From Duganella qianjiadongensis (GTDB lineage: Bacteria > Pseudomonadota > Gammaproteobacteria > Burkholderiales > Burkholderiaceae_D): a stretch of 64,000 bases of DNA. The notes beneath the pieces were generated by a model. It was not told where the DNA came from. It saw only the letters and a program-made list of their open reading frames with translations, and searched no databases. The position numbers were made by a program, and so were the translations under genes. Below, one piece after another: positions 1 to 9,520 of this stretch. Each line of letters opens with the position of its first letter. Position 1 is the first letter of the stretch. The stretch is taken from positions 496,001-560,000 of the forward strand of contig NZ_WWCM01000001.1 of the NCBI RefSeq assembly GCF_009857915.1, read 5' to 3'.

Positions 1-876
<876 letters not shown>

Positions 877-879
877 TCG

Positions 880-1548
880 GTGGCACTGAAAGACTTCGCT
901 GACCTGAAATCCCTCAGCAAGCAGCTGAGGGAACAGGCCGAGACGCGTGCCGCGGCCGAAGCCGAACGGGTCAAACGGGCAGCGCAGCAGGCACGCGAGG
1001 CCAATCTGTTCCAGTCCAGTCTGGGCGGCGTACAGCGCATGCCGGAACAGAACCGCCATGTAGCGCAGATGCCGAAAACTGTGGCCGCAGCGGCGGCGCC
1101 GGCACGCAAGCTGACCCAGGCCGAGGATGATGCGGCCGTGCTGCGCGAATCGCTGTCCGACCTGTTCGAAGTCGATCACTATCTGGAAGACGATCCGGCG
1201 CTCAACTACAGCGCGCCGGGCGTCGGTCCCGATGTCATGAAGAAGATGCGCAAAGGCCACTGGCCGGTGCAGGACGAACTCGACCTGCATGGCATGAACC
1301 GCGATCAGGCGCGCGATGCACTGGGCGCCTTCCTGACCCGTTCCGGCCAGCGCAACCACCGCTGCGTGTGCGTGATCCACGGCCGCGGCTTCGGTTCGCG
1401 CGGACAAGAACCGGTGCTCAAGTCCATGGTGCATAGCTGGCTGGTACAGAAAGGCGTCGTCGCTTTCTGTCAGGCGCGCAACCACGAAGGCGGCGAAGGC
1501 GCGCTGATCGTGCTGCTGCGCGCGGCACTACAGCCCGCCCGCTACTAA
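880..1548 (+). CDS. Smr/MutS2-type endonuclease domain protein
   Basis: A 222-residue protein with a charged, Ala-rich helical N-terminal half and a C-terminal Smr domain (about residues 125-215). The Smr domain shows the LDLHGMNRDQA start and the core CVIHGRGFGS loop. Stand-alone Smr proteins of this type (SmrA/YdaL-like) are known or proposed nucleases acting on branched DNA or on RNA. The start is GTG at 880; the AGGAG that precedes it overlaps the end of trxB, indicating translational coupling. What the protein cleaves in this organism cannot be read from sequence. Confidence 0.88.
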   Translation: MALKDFADLKSLSKQLREQAETRAAAEAERVKRAAQQAREANLFQSSLGGVQRMPEQNRHVAQMPKTVAAAAAPARKLTQAEDDAAVLRESLSDLFEVDHYLEDDPALNYSAPGVGPDVMKKMRKGHWPVQDELDLHGMNRDQARDALGAFLTRSGQRNHRCVCVIHGRGFGSRGQEPVLKSMVHSWLVQKGVVAFCQARNHEGGEGALIVLLRAALQPARY

Positions 1549-1597
1549 TTCCCGGCAAGAAACAATCCTACACGCTGAGTGTAGGACATGTTAACCT

Positions 1598-2260
1598 ATG
1601 GACATTACAACTTTGTCCATAGCACCCATGAAGCACGTCGTCGTACCCCACGTCTCCCTGATCACCGTCATCGAAGTCGTCGCGATTCTGGTGGGCGCGT
1701 TTTCCGGCTTCGTGGAAGCGCGCCGCAAGCGCATGGACATCGTCGGCATCTTCACGGTGGCCTTCATCACCGCATTCGGCGGTGGTACCCTGCGCGACAT
1801 CCTGCTCGATAAACGGCCCCTGTTCTGGGTCATGCATCAGGAATACGCCATCCTGATCTTCATTCTGGCGCTGGTCGCTTCGCCGCTGATGCGCACCCTG
1901 CGCCAGATTCTGTCCGAGCGGCTGATCGTGATTGCCGACGCCATCGGCCTCGGCCTGTTTGCCGTGGCCGGCGTGTCGCAGGCGCAGGCGGCCCACATGC
2001 CGCTGTTCATTGCTGCCATGATGGGCGTGATCACCGGCATCTTCGGCGGCGTGTTGCGCGACATCGTCTGTAATGAAGTACCGATGGTCTTCCGCGATGG
2101 CAAACCGTATGCGATCTGCGCCTTCTTCGGCTGCTGGATGTACATCGGCCTGCAGTACACCGACGTCTCGGATGATTTTGCCCTGTGGTCCAGCGCTGCC
2201 GCCATCACCATCATCCGTTTGCTCACCTGGTCGTTCGATCTGCGCATCGGCAAGCACTAA
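1598..2260 (+). CDS. TRIC-type (UPF0126) membrane channel protein
   Basis: A 220-residue integral membrane protein with about seven hydrophobic segments. It carries two copies of the UPF0126/YicG domain, each marked by a glycine-rich kink: GGGTLRD near residue 60 and GGVLRD near residue 150. Bacterial members of this family are homologues of eukaryotic trimeric intracellular cation channels and conduct monovalent cations; some relatives are linked to glycine uptake. The first ATG is used; a second in-frame ATG lies 10 codons further on and cannot be excluded. No operon partner is evident: the gene is separated from the Smr gene by about 50 bases and is followed by a terminator. Confidence 0.88.
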   Translation: MDITTLSIAPMKHVVVPHVSLITVIEVVAILVGAFSGFVEARRKRMDIVGIFTVAFITAFGGGTLRDILLDKRPLFWVMHQEYAILIFILALVASPLMRTLRQILSERLIVIADAIGLGLFAVAGVSQAQAAHMPLFIAAMMGVITGIFGGVLRDIVCNEVPMVFRDGKPYAICAFFGCWMYIGLQYTDVSDDFALWSSAAAITIIRLLTWSFDLRIGKH

Positions 2261-2415
2261 TCGGACATCCGGTACAGCGGCACCGAGTTTGCTGCCGGCG
2301 CCGGGCCGAGGGCGGGCTACGGCGCCGCGCTCGCTGCGCTGCTACCTTTCCCCTACTTTGCCTGATCATAGCCAGCCTGCACCCAGTGCCGACCTCCGCG
2401 CCTCGGGCACGGCGC

Positions 2416-2449
2416 AAAAAAAACGGCACACCCGCAGGTGTGCCGTTTT
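2416..2449 (-). terminator. Strong intrinsic terminator of the TonB receptor gene
   Basis: A perfect 13-bp inverted repeat (2420-2432 and 2437-2449) around the loop CGCA. Read on the minus strand it is followed by eight T residues, so it ends the TonB-receptor transcript. On the plus strand only four T residues follow, but it may also stop transcription from the TRIC gene. Confidence 0.9.
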
Positions 2450-2469
2450 GCTTGGTCTAGCTAGCTAGA

Positions 2470-5316
2470 TTAGAACGTGTAGTTCGCGCCCAGCGAGAAG
2501 AAGCGGCCTACTGCGCCAGCCTGATGCAGCGTAGCGTTGTACGCGGTCAGGTTGTTGGCATTGCCGTAGGTTGCTACGTCGATAGGCGGTTTGCGGTCGA
2601 ACAGGTTCAGGATCGAACCTTTGATCATCCAGTTTTTGCCGATCTTGTAGGTCACGTTCAGGTCGGTCGACATGAACGATGGCACGTGGCAGTAGCCAGC
2701 CGGAGTGTCTTTACCGTAGAAGTAAGCACGACCCGATACCGAAGCGACGTCTTTGCACTCGGTCACATCAACCGAAGGATCCAGTGCCGAGAACGAGCCC
2801 ACCCAGTTGAAGGTGGTGGTTACCGCCAGCGGACCTTTGTCCCAGCCCAGGGTCAGCTGAGCACGGTTTTTCGGATTGCCGGTGTCGCCCGAGATCACGG
2901 AAGGACCGTGGGTGCCTGCCAGTTCGTAATCAACGCCATTCGAGCTCAGCACATACGAAATCATGTGGTTGAAGGTCAGATCAGCTTTGATGTTGCCCAG
3001 CTCGCCCAGCTTCTGTTTGTACAGGAAGTCCAGTTCGATACCGCTGGTGGTGGTGCCGCCCGAGTTCACATAACCGGAGGAACCGTAAGCAATGGTACCC
3101 ACTGCTGGGGTGCCCGAGTAGGTACCGCCTTTGCCGTCAGCGATATCGACTGGGAAGATCGCGTTACGCACATAGGTCGGTACGAAGCCTGGCAGACCGG
3201 CTGCAGTGTTGATCTGGTTGTTAACTTCGATACGGTAGTAGTCGAAGGTGGTGCTGAAGTTGCGGGTAGGCTCGAAGATCGCACCGAAGGTGTACGATTT
3301 CGATTTCTCTGGCGACAGATCCTTGGTGGTCTGCTGTACGAACGCAGGAGCGAAGTTACAGGCAGCAGGTACGTTGCCGGCAGTCTTAGGATTGCCGTCT
3401 TTGCACAGGATAGGGTCGTTGATCGCGTGGAACGAGAAGAACGAACCGGCGATGCCGTTTTCGGCAGCGTTCGGTGCACGGAAACCGCGCGAGTAGGTAC
3501 CACGCAGGCTCAGCATGTCGACTGGCTTGTATTTGAAGCCAGCTTTAGGCGTGAACGAGTGACCGTAGGTATCGTAGTGGTCGTAACGTGCCGAAGCTTC
3601 CAGTTCCAGATTTTTCAGCAAAGGTGCCGACAGCTGGCCGTAAGCAGCGGTATTGGTTTCTTTACCGAACACATAAGCGCCACCGTTACCGACCACACCT
3701 TGAGCCAGCAGATCAGCCGACGGTGCGTTCAGGTTTTTATGGGTGTAGCTCAGACCGGCTGCGAAGTTCATGGTACCGCCTGGCAGTTCCATTACTTCAT
3801 GCACACCGTGCACGTCAGCGAAGGTCAGGGTATCGGTAGCCTGGTTGTTGAAGTGCGGCGAAATGGCAGCCATGTCCGCAGCGGTGTTGCCACCCAGCGG
3901 GTTGAATGGGCTGGTTGCGCGGGTCAGCGCCTGATACAGGGCAGCACGGTTGACGTAGCCGCTGTAGTCGATGTCGGTCTTGACGCGGGTGTAGCCCAGC
4001 GCAGCGCCGATATCCCAGCCATTCCAGCTACCGTTCAGGTCAGCCACGACACGGCTCGAAGTCGCCTTGTTTTTCTGGGTGGTGGATGGATCCAGACCAG
4101 GGATGTAGCCGTACAGACGGGCCGGAGCACCCAGGGTGTTGAGCGGGTAGGAAGCCGGGAACACGGTCGAACCGTACACGTTCACGATCTTAGGATTGGC
4201 GCCCGGTACCAGCGAGGTGTTACCGGTGAAGCTGCTTGGCGAGAAGGTCGCCGGCACGCCACGGTTGTTTTCGCTTTCGCGCTGGAACACCGAAGCTTTT
4301 ACAGCCAGTTTCCAGTCTTCACCCAGATTTTTGCTGAAGCCTACCAGGGCGTTGACGTTCTTGGTTTCTGGCTGCAGGAACGAGACGGTATCGCGGATCG
4401 CGCAGCCGCCGGCCATGTATTTGTTGTAGTTGCAGTTAGTATCCAGGAACTGGAAGTTGGCTGGGTTGTTCACGCCGCCGGTACCGGCCGGGTTGTAGAA
4501 GAACGGGCTGCTGGTCGCGATCAGACGGCTGTTCTGTGCATTCGGCACGCCGCGGGTCAGGTTCATACCGCCGCGGTCGGACCAGTTACCGTTAGCCCAG
4601 ATCTGGTTGTCACGGTCAGCCAGTTTGATGGCGTCGGCGTGACGCAGTTCCAGCGAGCCGAACACGTTGTAGCCGTCGGTAGCCAGGTCACCGAAACCGT
4701 GGGTAATCGCGGTTTTATAGGTGGTGCCGCCGCCGTGCTGCGAGGTGCCTGCATCGGTCTTGATGCTGGTGCCGTTGAACGATTTTTTCAGGATGATGTT
4801 GATTACGCCGGCAATCGCGTCGGAACCGTACACCGAGGAAGCGCCGTCTTTCAGCACTTCGATGTGGTCGATGGCGTCGAATGGAATAGCCGAAACGTCG
4901 ACGAACTGACGCTGGGCGTCGTCCGACAGCGGGTACGGAGCCATACGGTGGCCGTCGATCAACACCAGGGTCAGGCCCACGGTCAGACCGCGCAGCGATA
5001 CGCCGGCGCCGCCGTTGGCGAATGCGCCCGAGAAGCCGCTACCCAGAGCACCCTGGCCGTTGGCCGACAGATTGCTCAGCACTTCAGCCACCGAGGTGTA
5101 GCCCGACTTGGCGATGTCTTCAGCCGTCAGAACCTGCACCGGGCTGGCGGTTTCCTTGTCAGCACGGCTGATCAGCGAACCGGTAATGACCACACGCTGT
5201 GGTACCACTTCTTCTTTTTGCTGCGCAAACGCAGGCTGGCTTACAGCCATCGTCAGAGCACCGCTAGCCACTACTTGCAGGATTGCAAGCGGCATGGATT
5301 TCATACGTAACTTCAT
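2470..5316 (-). CDS. TonB-dependent outer membrane receptor, substrate unknown
   Basis: A 948-residue outer-membrane active transporter. It has a signal peptide ending near AFAQQ, a plug domain opening with VVITGS and containing LIDGHRMAPYPL and the EVLKDGASSVYGSDAIAGV segment, and a long beta-barrel ending in the aromatic residue typical of Bam substrates (GANYTF). The start at 5316 has GGGAG at optimal spacing; the 13 codons upstream in frame lack any such site. The size and plug resemble the large receptors that proteobacteria use for carbohydrate or peptide oligomers, but the ligand is unknown. The gene stands alone behind an unusual terminator-like leader (5350-5386). Confidence 0.93.
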   Translation of the reverse strand: MKLRMKSMPLAILQVVASGALTMAVSQPAFAQQKEEVVPQRVVITGSLISRADKETASPVQVLTAEDIAKSGYTSVAEVLSNLSANGQGALGSGFSGAFANGGAGVSLRGLTVGLTLVLIDGHRMAPYPLSDDAQRQFVDVSAIPFDAIDHIEVLKDGASSVYGSDAIAGVINIILKKSFNGTSIKTDAGTSQHGGGTTYKTAITHGFGDLATDGYNVFGSLELRHADAIKLADRDNQIWANGNWSDRGGMNLTRGVPNAQNSRLIATSSPFFYNPAGTGGVNNPANFQFLDTNCNYNKYMAGGCAIRDTVSFLQPETKNVNALVGFSKNLGEDWKLAVKASVFQRESENNRGVPATFSPSSFTGNTSLVPGANPKIVNVYGSTVFPASYPLNTLGAPARLYGYIPGLDPSTTQKNKATSSRVVADLNGSWNGWDIGAALGYTRVKTDIDYSGYVNRAALYQALTRATSPFNPLGGNTAADMAAISPHFNNQATDTLTFADVHGVHEVMELPGGTMNFAAGLSYTHKNLNAPSADLLAQGVVGNGGAYVFGKETNTAAYGQLSAPLLKNLELEASARYDHYDTYGHSFTPKAGFKYKPVDMLSLRGTYSRGFRAPNAAENGIAGSFFSFHAINDPILCKDGNPKTAGNVPAACNFAPAFVQQTTKDLSPEKSKSYTFGAIFEPTRNFSTTFDYYRIEVNNQINTAAGLPGFVPTYVRNAIFPVDIADGKGGTYSGTPAVGTIAYGSSGYVNSGGTTTSGIELDFLYKQKLGELGNIKADLTFNHMISYVLSSNGVDYELAGTHGPSVISGDTGNPKNRAQLTLGWDKGPLAVTTTFNWVGSFSALDPSVDVTECKDVASVSGRAYFYGKDTPAGYCHVPSFMSTDLNVTYKIGKNWMIKGSILNLFDRKPPIDVATYGNANNLTAYNATLHQAGAVGRFFSLGANYTF

Positions 5317-5349
5317 TGCACTTCTCCCAGACCCAAAATTCTTCTTTAA

Positions 5350-5386
5350 AAACAAAACCGCTAGTCGCGCTGTTTTGCGCTAGCGG
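5350..5386 (-). promoter_or_regulatory. Terminator-like hairpin in the TonB receptor leader
   Basis: On the minus strand CCGCTAG pairs with CTAGCGG and an inner CGC with GCG (one bulged A), followed by a tract of T residues interrupted by one G. This is an intrinsic-terminator shape. It ends about 20 bases before the ribosome site of the receptor gene, leaving no room for a promoter in between. It is either an attenuator in the receptor leader or the end of the sulfatase operon read through into the receptor gene. Confidence 0.6.
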
Positions 5387-5592
5387 GGCCGCATGGTAAG
5401 CAACTTGATACGTGCATTACGGAAGGATATTCCGCTGCCCGCCAATTACTAACTGCGCATGGAACCATGTCACAGAACAGATCGTCAATATCGTTTTGAC
5501 TCAATTCACAAATAAACAACAGTTACAAATTTACTTACCGAAAAACTAATTTTTCTGAGCTAATAGTACCGGGCACTTGTAACAATTAGTAA
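5387..5592 (-). other. AT-rich intergenic region upstream of the TonB receptor
   Basis: No gene is seen. The segment is much more AT-rich than its surroundings and holds a perfect dyad of GAAAAA and TTTTTC (5540-5555) and a palindrome TTAGT-A-ACTAA (5586-5596) that touches the sulfatase stop codon. The receptor promoter should lie here, but no convincing -35/-10 pair was found. Confidence 0.5.
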
Positions 5593-7011
5593 CTAATCCT
5601 CAATCTTTCCATCAACCGCTTTGATCCCATAGCGATCTGCCTGTATTTGACCTGATACACCATGGGTGCGTACATCTGCCGTGATCGGCAGCATGTCTTT
5701 ATTCCAGCTTTCCCATTGCGCTTTCAGCTGTTTGAAAATAGCAGGATGGCGTTGCACCAAGTTGGCGCGTTCTCGTTGGTCTTTTACAACATCAAACAGG
5801 AATTCATTGCCCCCTATGCGCAGATATTTCCAGTTACCGGAACGTATGGCCCGCTGGGCATTGGCCTTGTAGCGCCATAACAGCGTACGCGGCTGGACCG
5901 CTGCCTGCCCCAGCAACTGCGGCAGCAGATTCTGCCCGTCGCTGGGATAGGCCGGATCGGGCGCGCCGCCGGCTGCTGCCAGCAAGGTGGGCAGCCAGTC
6001 CATGCTGATAGCCACCTGATCGCTCACCTGCCCCGGCTTGATCTGCGCGGGCCAGCGCACGATGGCCGGCACCCGTATGCCGCCCTCCAGCAATTCGGTT
6101 TTCTGCCCCGTCAGCGGCCAGGTTCTGGAGAAGCGCTCGCCGCCATTGTCGCTGGTGAAGATCACGATGGTGTTATCGGCCAGCCCCTGCTCGTCCAGCG
6201 CCTTGAGCACGCGGCCGATGGAAGCATCGAGCGCTTCCACCATGCGGCCGTAGGTAGCCAGATCGCCGCCATCGTAGTGGAAGATGTTGCTGATATCGCG
6301 CGACACGGCCTCGTCATCCGGCCCTTCCCACGGCCAGTGCGGCGCCGTGTAGTGCAGCGACAGCAGGAAGGGCTGGCCCGGCCGCTGGGCGCGCACGTAA
6401 TCGACCGCGCGGGCACCGAGCAGGTCGGTGTAGTAGCCGATCTGGTGCACCGGCACTTCGCCTTCGTACAGGTCTTCTTTCACCAGCGGCCCTACCCCGG
6501 GCTTATGGGTGAAATAGTCGATGGCGCCGCCATAGTTACCGAAAAAGCTGTCGTAGCCGCTTTTCAGCGGACCGAAGGTGGGCAGATAGCCCAGATGCCA
6601 TTTGCCGATCAGCGCCGTGCCATAGCCCTGCTGTTTCAGCAGTGACGGCAAGGTCGGATGGCTGGGCGGCAGACCTATGGTGTCGGAAGCGCCGGCGATC
6701 GGTTCTTCCAGTCCGCCGCGCAGGCGGTACTGGTAGCGCCCCGTAATCAGGGCAAAGCGGGTGGCCGAGCACACGGCCGAGTTGGCATACGCCTGGGTAA
6801 AGCGCAGGCCTTGTGCCGCCAGCCGGTCGATATGGGGCGTGCGGAAGTCGGTCTGGCCATACACGCCCAGATCGGCGTGGCCGAGATCGTCGGCCAGTAT
6901 GAAGAGAATATTCGGCGGCTGCGTTTTAGCCGCCAGTGCGCGCGGTAGCGCACCGGCCAGCGCCAGCGCAGGCAGGGTTTTGAGTAAATTGCGGCGACGG
7001 ATACTGGTCAT
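5593..7011 (-). CDS. Tat-exported sulfatase (arylsulfatase family)
   Basis: A 472-residue hydrolase of sulfate esters. A twin-arginine leader (SIRRRNLLK, then a hydrophobic stretch to about residue 27) predicts export folded to the periplasm. The metal-binding ADDLG lies at 40-44 and the formylglycine site is C81 in CSATR, followed by the TGRY segment. A Cys at this position needs oxidation by a formylglycine-generating enzyme, which is not encoded in the window. Further sulfatase marks are KWHLGY and FTSDNGG. Its AAGGAG ribosome site overlaps the TAA stop of the upstream TonB receptor, giving tight coupling. Third gene of an arylsulfotransferase, receptor, sulfatase operon. Substrate not determinable. 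Confidence 0.94.
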   Translation of the reverse strand: MTSIRRRNLLKTLPALALAGALPRALAAKTQPPNILFILADDLGHADLGVYGQTDFRTPHIDRLAAQGLRFTQAYANSAVCSATRFALITGRYQYRLRGGLEEPIAGASDTIGLPPSHPTLPSLLKQQGYGTALIGKWHLGYLPTFGPLKSGYDSFFGNYGGAIDYFTHKPGVGPLVKEDLYEGEVPVHQIGYYTDLLGARAVDYVRAQRPGQPFLLSLHYTAPHWPWEGPDDEAVSRDISNIFHYDGGDLATYGRMVEALDASIGRVLKALDEQGLADNTIVIFTSDNGGERFSRTWPLTGQKTELLEGGIRVPAIVRWPAQIKPGQVSDQVAISMDWLPTLLAAAGGAPDPAYPSDGQNLLPQLLGQAAVQPRTLLWRYKANAQRAIRSGNWKYLRIGGNEFLFDVVKDQRERANLVQRHPAIFKQLKAQWESWNKDMLPITADVRTHGVSGQIQADRYGIKAVDGKIED

Positions 7012-7022
7012 GCTGCTGCTCC

Positions 7023-9425
7023 TTAAAAATCTGCGCGGGCGGTCAGGCCGATCTGGCGCGGCGTGCCGATCACCGTGTTATAGGCGCCCGGGCTGGTGTT
7101 CCACATACTGGTGTAGTACTGCTTGTCGAACAGGTTCTTGGCCCACAGCGACACATCCCAGCGGGTACTGCCCTGACGCAGCTTCACGCCCGCCGACAGA
7201 TTGGTCAGGCTGTAGGCAGGAATGCGCGAGTATTCGGACGCATCGAGTGTGCCGTAGGTGCTGCTGCGGTAGGCGTAGTTGATGTTGCCATAGGCTTCTA
7301 CGTTAGCTGCCACGGCGGTGGCATACTGCGCCGCCAGATTGCCTATCCAGCGCGGTGCATTGACCAGCGCAGCGCGGCCGGACAGATCGCAGAAGCTGCC
7401 GTTACGCTCCGGCGGGCATGGCGCGTTCTTGTACTCCTTGTACTTGACGTCATTGAACGAACCGTTTGCGCTCAGCGTGAAGCCGTGCGCCAGCACCACG
7501 CTGCTATCGAGCTCCAGCCCGCGGCTACGCACGGTGCCGGCATTGGTCAGGTAGGAGGTGGCGCTGACGGGATCATAGGCATTGCTCTGATAGCCCGACA
7601 CATCGTTCCAGAACAGGCTGGCATTAAGCTGTACACGGCGGCCCAGCAGATTGCTCTTCACGCCCAGTTCCAGATTGTTGGCCTTCTCGTTATTCACCTT
7701 GAGTGAGGAGACGCCAGCAGCACCGGGCACGGACAGATTGATGCCGCCCGACTTCTCGCCGTGCGAAGCGCTGGCAAACGCCAGCACATCGGTATCGACC
7801 TTGTAGGCCAGCGTCAGCAATGCCGAGGGACTGAGCTTGTTCAAGTACACCTCGCCCGAGTTGTACGCGCCGAAGCGGGCATTGCGCGAAGCCAGCGCCG
7901 CGCCCGACACCGCCACACCGCCATACGGTGCATCGCGCGTCACCTGCGCCAGCTTGTCTTCGTAGGTGGCGCGCACGCCGCCCGTCAGATCCCACAGCGG
8001 ATCGATATGCCAGATACTCTGGCCGAACAGCGCGTAGCTGTTCACGCGCAAATGGCCATTGCCTATGCTGGTGACATTGCTCCATGCGCCAGCCGGCGTG
8101 CCATTGAACTTGTCGGCCAGCGGACCGTTGTAGGTGAAGTTGATGTTGTCCAGATTCTGGTAGTAGTAATACGCACCGAATACCGATTCCACAGTCTGGC
8201 CCAGCGGCGTGGCCAGCCGCAGCTCCTGCGTGAACTGGCGGTGGCGCGCAGCCGAGCCCACATTCAGCGTGACGGGCACTTCCAGCCCGTCGTCGTTATG
8301 CGGCGTAAAGTTCCAGAAGCGCGCCGCACTGATGGAGGTGAGCTTGTAATCATTGGCCAGCTTCCAGTTCAGCTCACCCGACACGCCGCCCTGATGCACC
8401 TCCACATGCGAGCCGTTATCCAGATTCACTTGCCGCAGTGATGGATCGGTCACCGGATGGCCGCCCACCGCCGCCGCCTGGGTGAGGAATTTGCCGCTAG
8501 GGCCGGCGTTGTAGAACACCAGCGTGCCGTTATTCGAATCTTCGCGGTTGTAATCGGCGATCAGGCGCGCGCTAAAGTTTGCATCCGGTTCCAGCAGTAC
8601 TTGCGCCCGCACGCCATCGCGGTCGCCGCCCTGCACCTTGCCGCCCGTGTGGAGGTTGGTGATGTAGCCGTCTTCGTGGGTTTTATACAGCGCGATGCGG
8701 CCTGCCGCCGTGTCCGAGAAGGCGCCCGACAGCACCGCCTTGCCCTGCACATAGCCTTGCTGGCCCAGCGACAGCTGGGCGCTATTCTCGCTGCGGTAGG
8801 TCGGCTGCTTGCTGGTGATATTGAGCACGCCGGCCGTGGTGTTCTTGCCGAACAGCGTGCCCTGCGGCCCGCGCAGCAATTCCAGCTGCTGGATATCGAG
8901 CGCATCGAAGGCCGCCATGCCGGGCCGGGCCAGATAGACGTTATCGAGATACACGCCCACGCTGCCTTCCAGCCCGTCGCTGGCCGGATTATTGCCCAGA
9001 CCGCGCACGGCAAAACTCATCTGGCGCGCATGCACATAATTGACCGTGGTACTAGGCAGCAGCTGCTGCAGGTCCTGCACGCGATAGACGCGGTTACCTT
9101 CCAGCGCGCTGCTATCGAGCACGCTCAGGGTGGTCGGTACGCTCTGCGACGACTCCACCCGGCGCCGCGCCGATACGGTCACACGGGCGATCACATCAAG
9201 CGAGGCATCTGCCGCAGCCGTGGCGGCGCCGCCCGTCTCTGCTGCCTCGGCGACCAGCGCTGCTTCTGCTGCCGGAGCCGCATCCGCTTCCGCGCCGGCC
9301 GCCAGTGCCGCGCTGCTGGCTGCCGCCGTCGCTACCGCCAGCTCCGCCGGACTGGCCTGCGCCAGCACGGTCCAGCCTAATCCATAAACGGCAGCCAGTG
9401 CCACCACGAGTTTCTTCTGTTGCAT
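7023..9425 (-). CDS. TonB-dependent receptor of the sulfate-ester operon
   Basis: An 800-residue outer-membrane transporter. A signal peptide ends near residue 24 (AQAS) and is followed by an unusual 50-residue alanine-rich linker (about 25-75) before the TonB-box-like VTVSARRR. The plug shows QDLQQLLPS, the RGLGNNPAS loop and LELLRGPQGTLFGKNTTAGV, typical of siderophore-type and Sphingomonad/Xanthomonad receptors. The barrel ends GLTARADF. It lies between an arylsulfotransferase-like gene and a sulfatase gene on the same strand, so import of an aryl or alkyl sulfate ester is the likeliest role; this is inference from position. AGGAT precedes the ATG. Confidence 0.93.
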   Translation of the reverse strand: MQQKKLVVALAAVYGLGWTVLAQASPAELAVATAAASSAALAAGAEADAAPAAEAALVAEAAETGGAATAAADASLDVIARVTVSARRRVESSQSVPTTLSVLDSSALEGNRVYRVQDLQQLLPSTTVNYVHARQMSFAVRGLGNNPASDGLEGSVGVYLDNVYLARPGMAAFDALDIQQLELLRGPQGTLFGKNTTAGVLNITSKQPTYRSENSAQLSLGQQGYVQGKAVLSGAFSDTAAGRIALYKTHEDGYITNLHTGGKVQGGDRDGVRAQVLLEPDANFSARLIADYNREDSNNGTLVFYNAGPSGKFLTQAAAVGGHPVTDPSLRQVNLDNGSHVEVHQGGVSGELNWKLANDYKLTSISAARFWNFTPHNDDGLEVPVTLNVGSAARHRQFTQELRLATPLGQTVESVFGAYYYYQNLDNINFTYNGPLADKFNGTPAGAWSNVTSIGNGHLRVNSYALFGQSIWHIDPLWDLTGGVRATYEDKLAQVTRDAPYGGVAVSGAALASRNARFGAYNSGEVYLNKLSPSALLTLAYKVDTDVLAFASASHGEKSGGINLSVPGAAGVSSLKVNNEKANNLELGVKSNLLGRRVQLNASLFWNDVSGYQSNAYDPVSATSYLTNAGTVRSRGLELDSSVVLAHGFTLSANGSFNDVKYKEYKNAPCPPERNGSFCDLSGRAALVNAPRWIGNLAAQYATAVAANVEAYGNINYAYRSSTYGTLDASEYSRIPAYSLTNLSAGVKLRQGSTRWDVSLWAKNLFDKQYYTSMWNTSPGAYNTVIGTPRQIGLTARADF

Positions 9426-9465
9426 AACAAATCCTGTTCAAAAATTACGGGCGACAGCCGCCCTG

Positions 9466-9489
9466 CCCGCCCGCGTGAGCGCGGGTGGG
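9466..9489 (-). promoter_or_regulatory. Intercistronic hairpin in the sulfate-ester operon
   Basis: Two 10-base arms (9466-9475 and 9480-9489) pair with one mismatch around the loop TGAG, between the arylsulfotransferase-like and receptor genes. No T tract follows on either strand, so it looks like an mRNA-stabilising or partial-termination element. The role is inferred. Confidence 0.4.
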
Positions 9490-9520
9490 AACGGTAGATA
9501 CGAAAGAGGTGGCGCGCTGA

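Noticed and set aside
2524-5310. A 928-codon open frame antisense to the TonB receptor
   Set aside because: It is the mirror of a high-GC gene whose antisense strand lacks stops; composition is implausible and the opposite strand has a clear receptor with signal peptide and plug.
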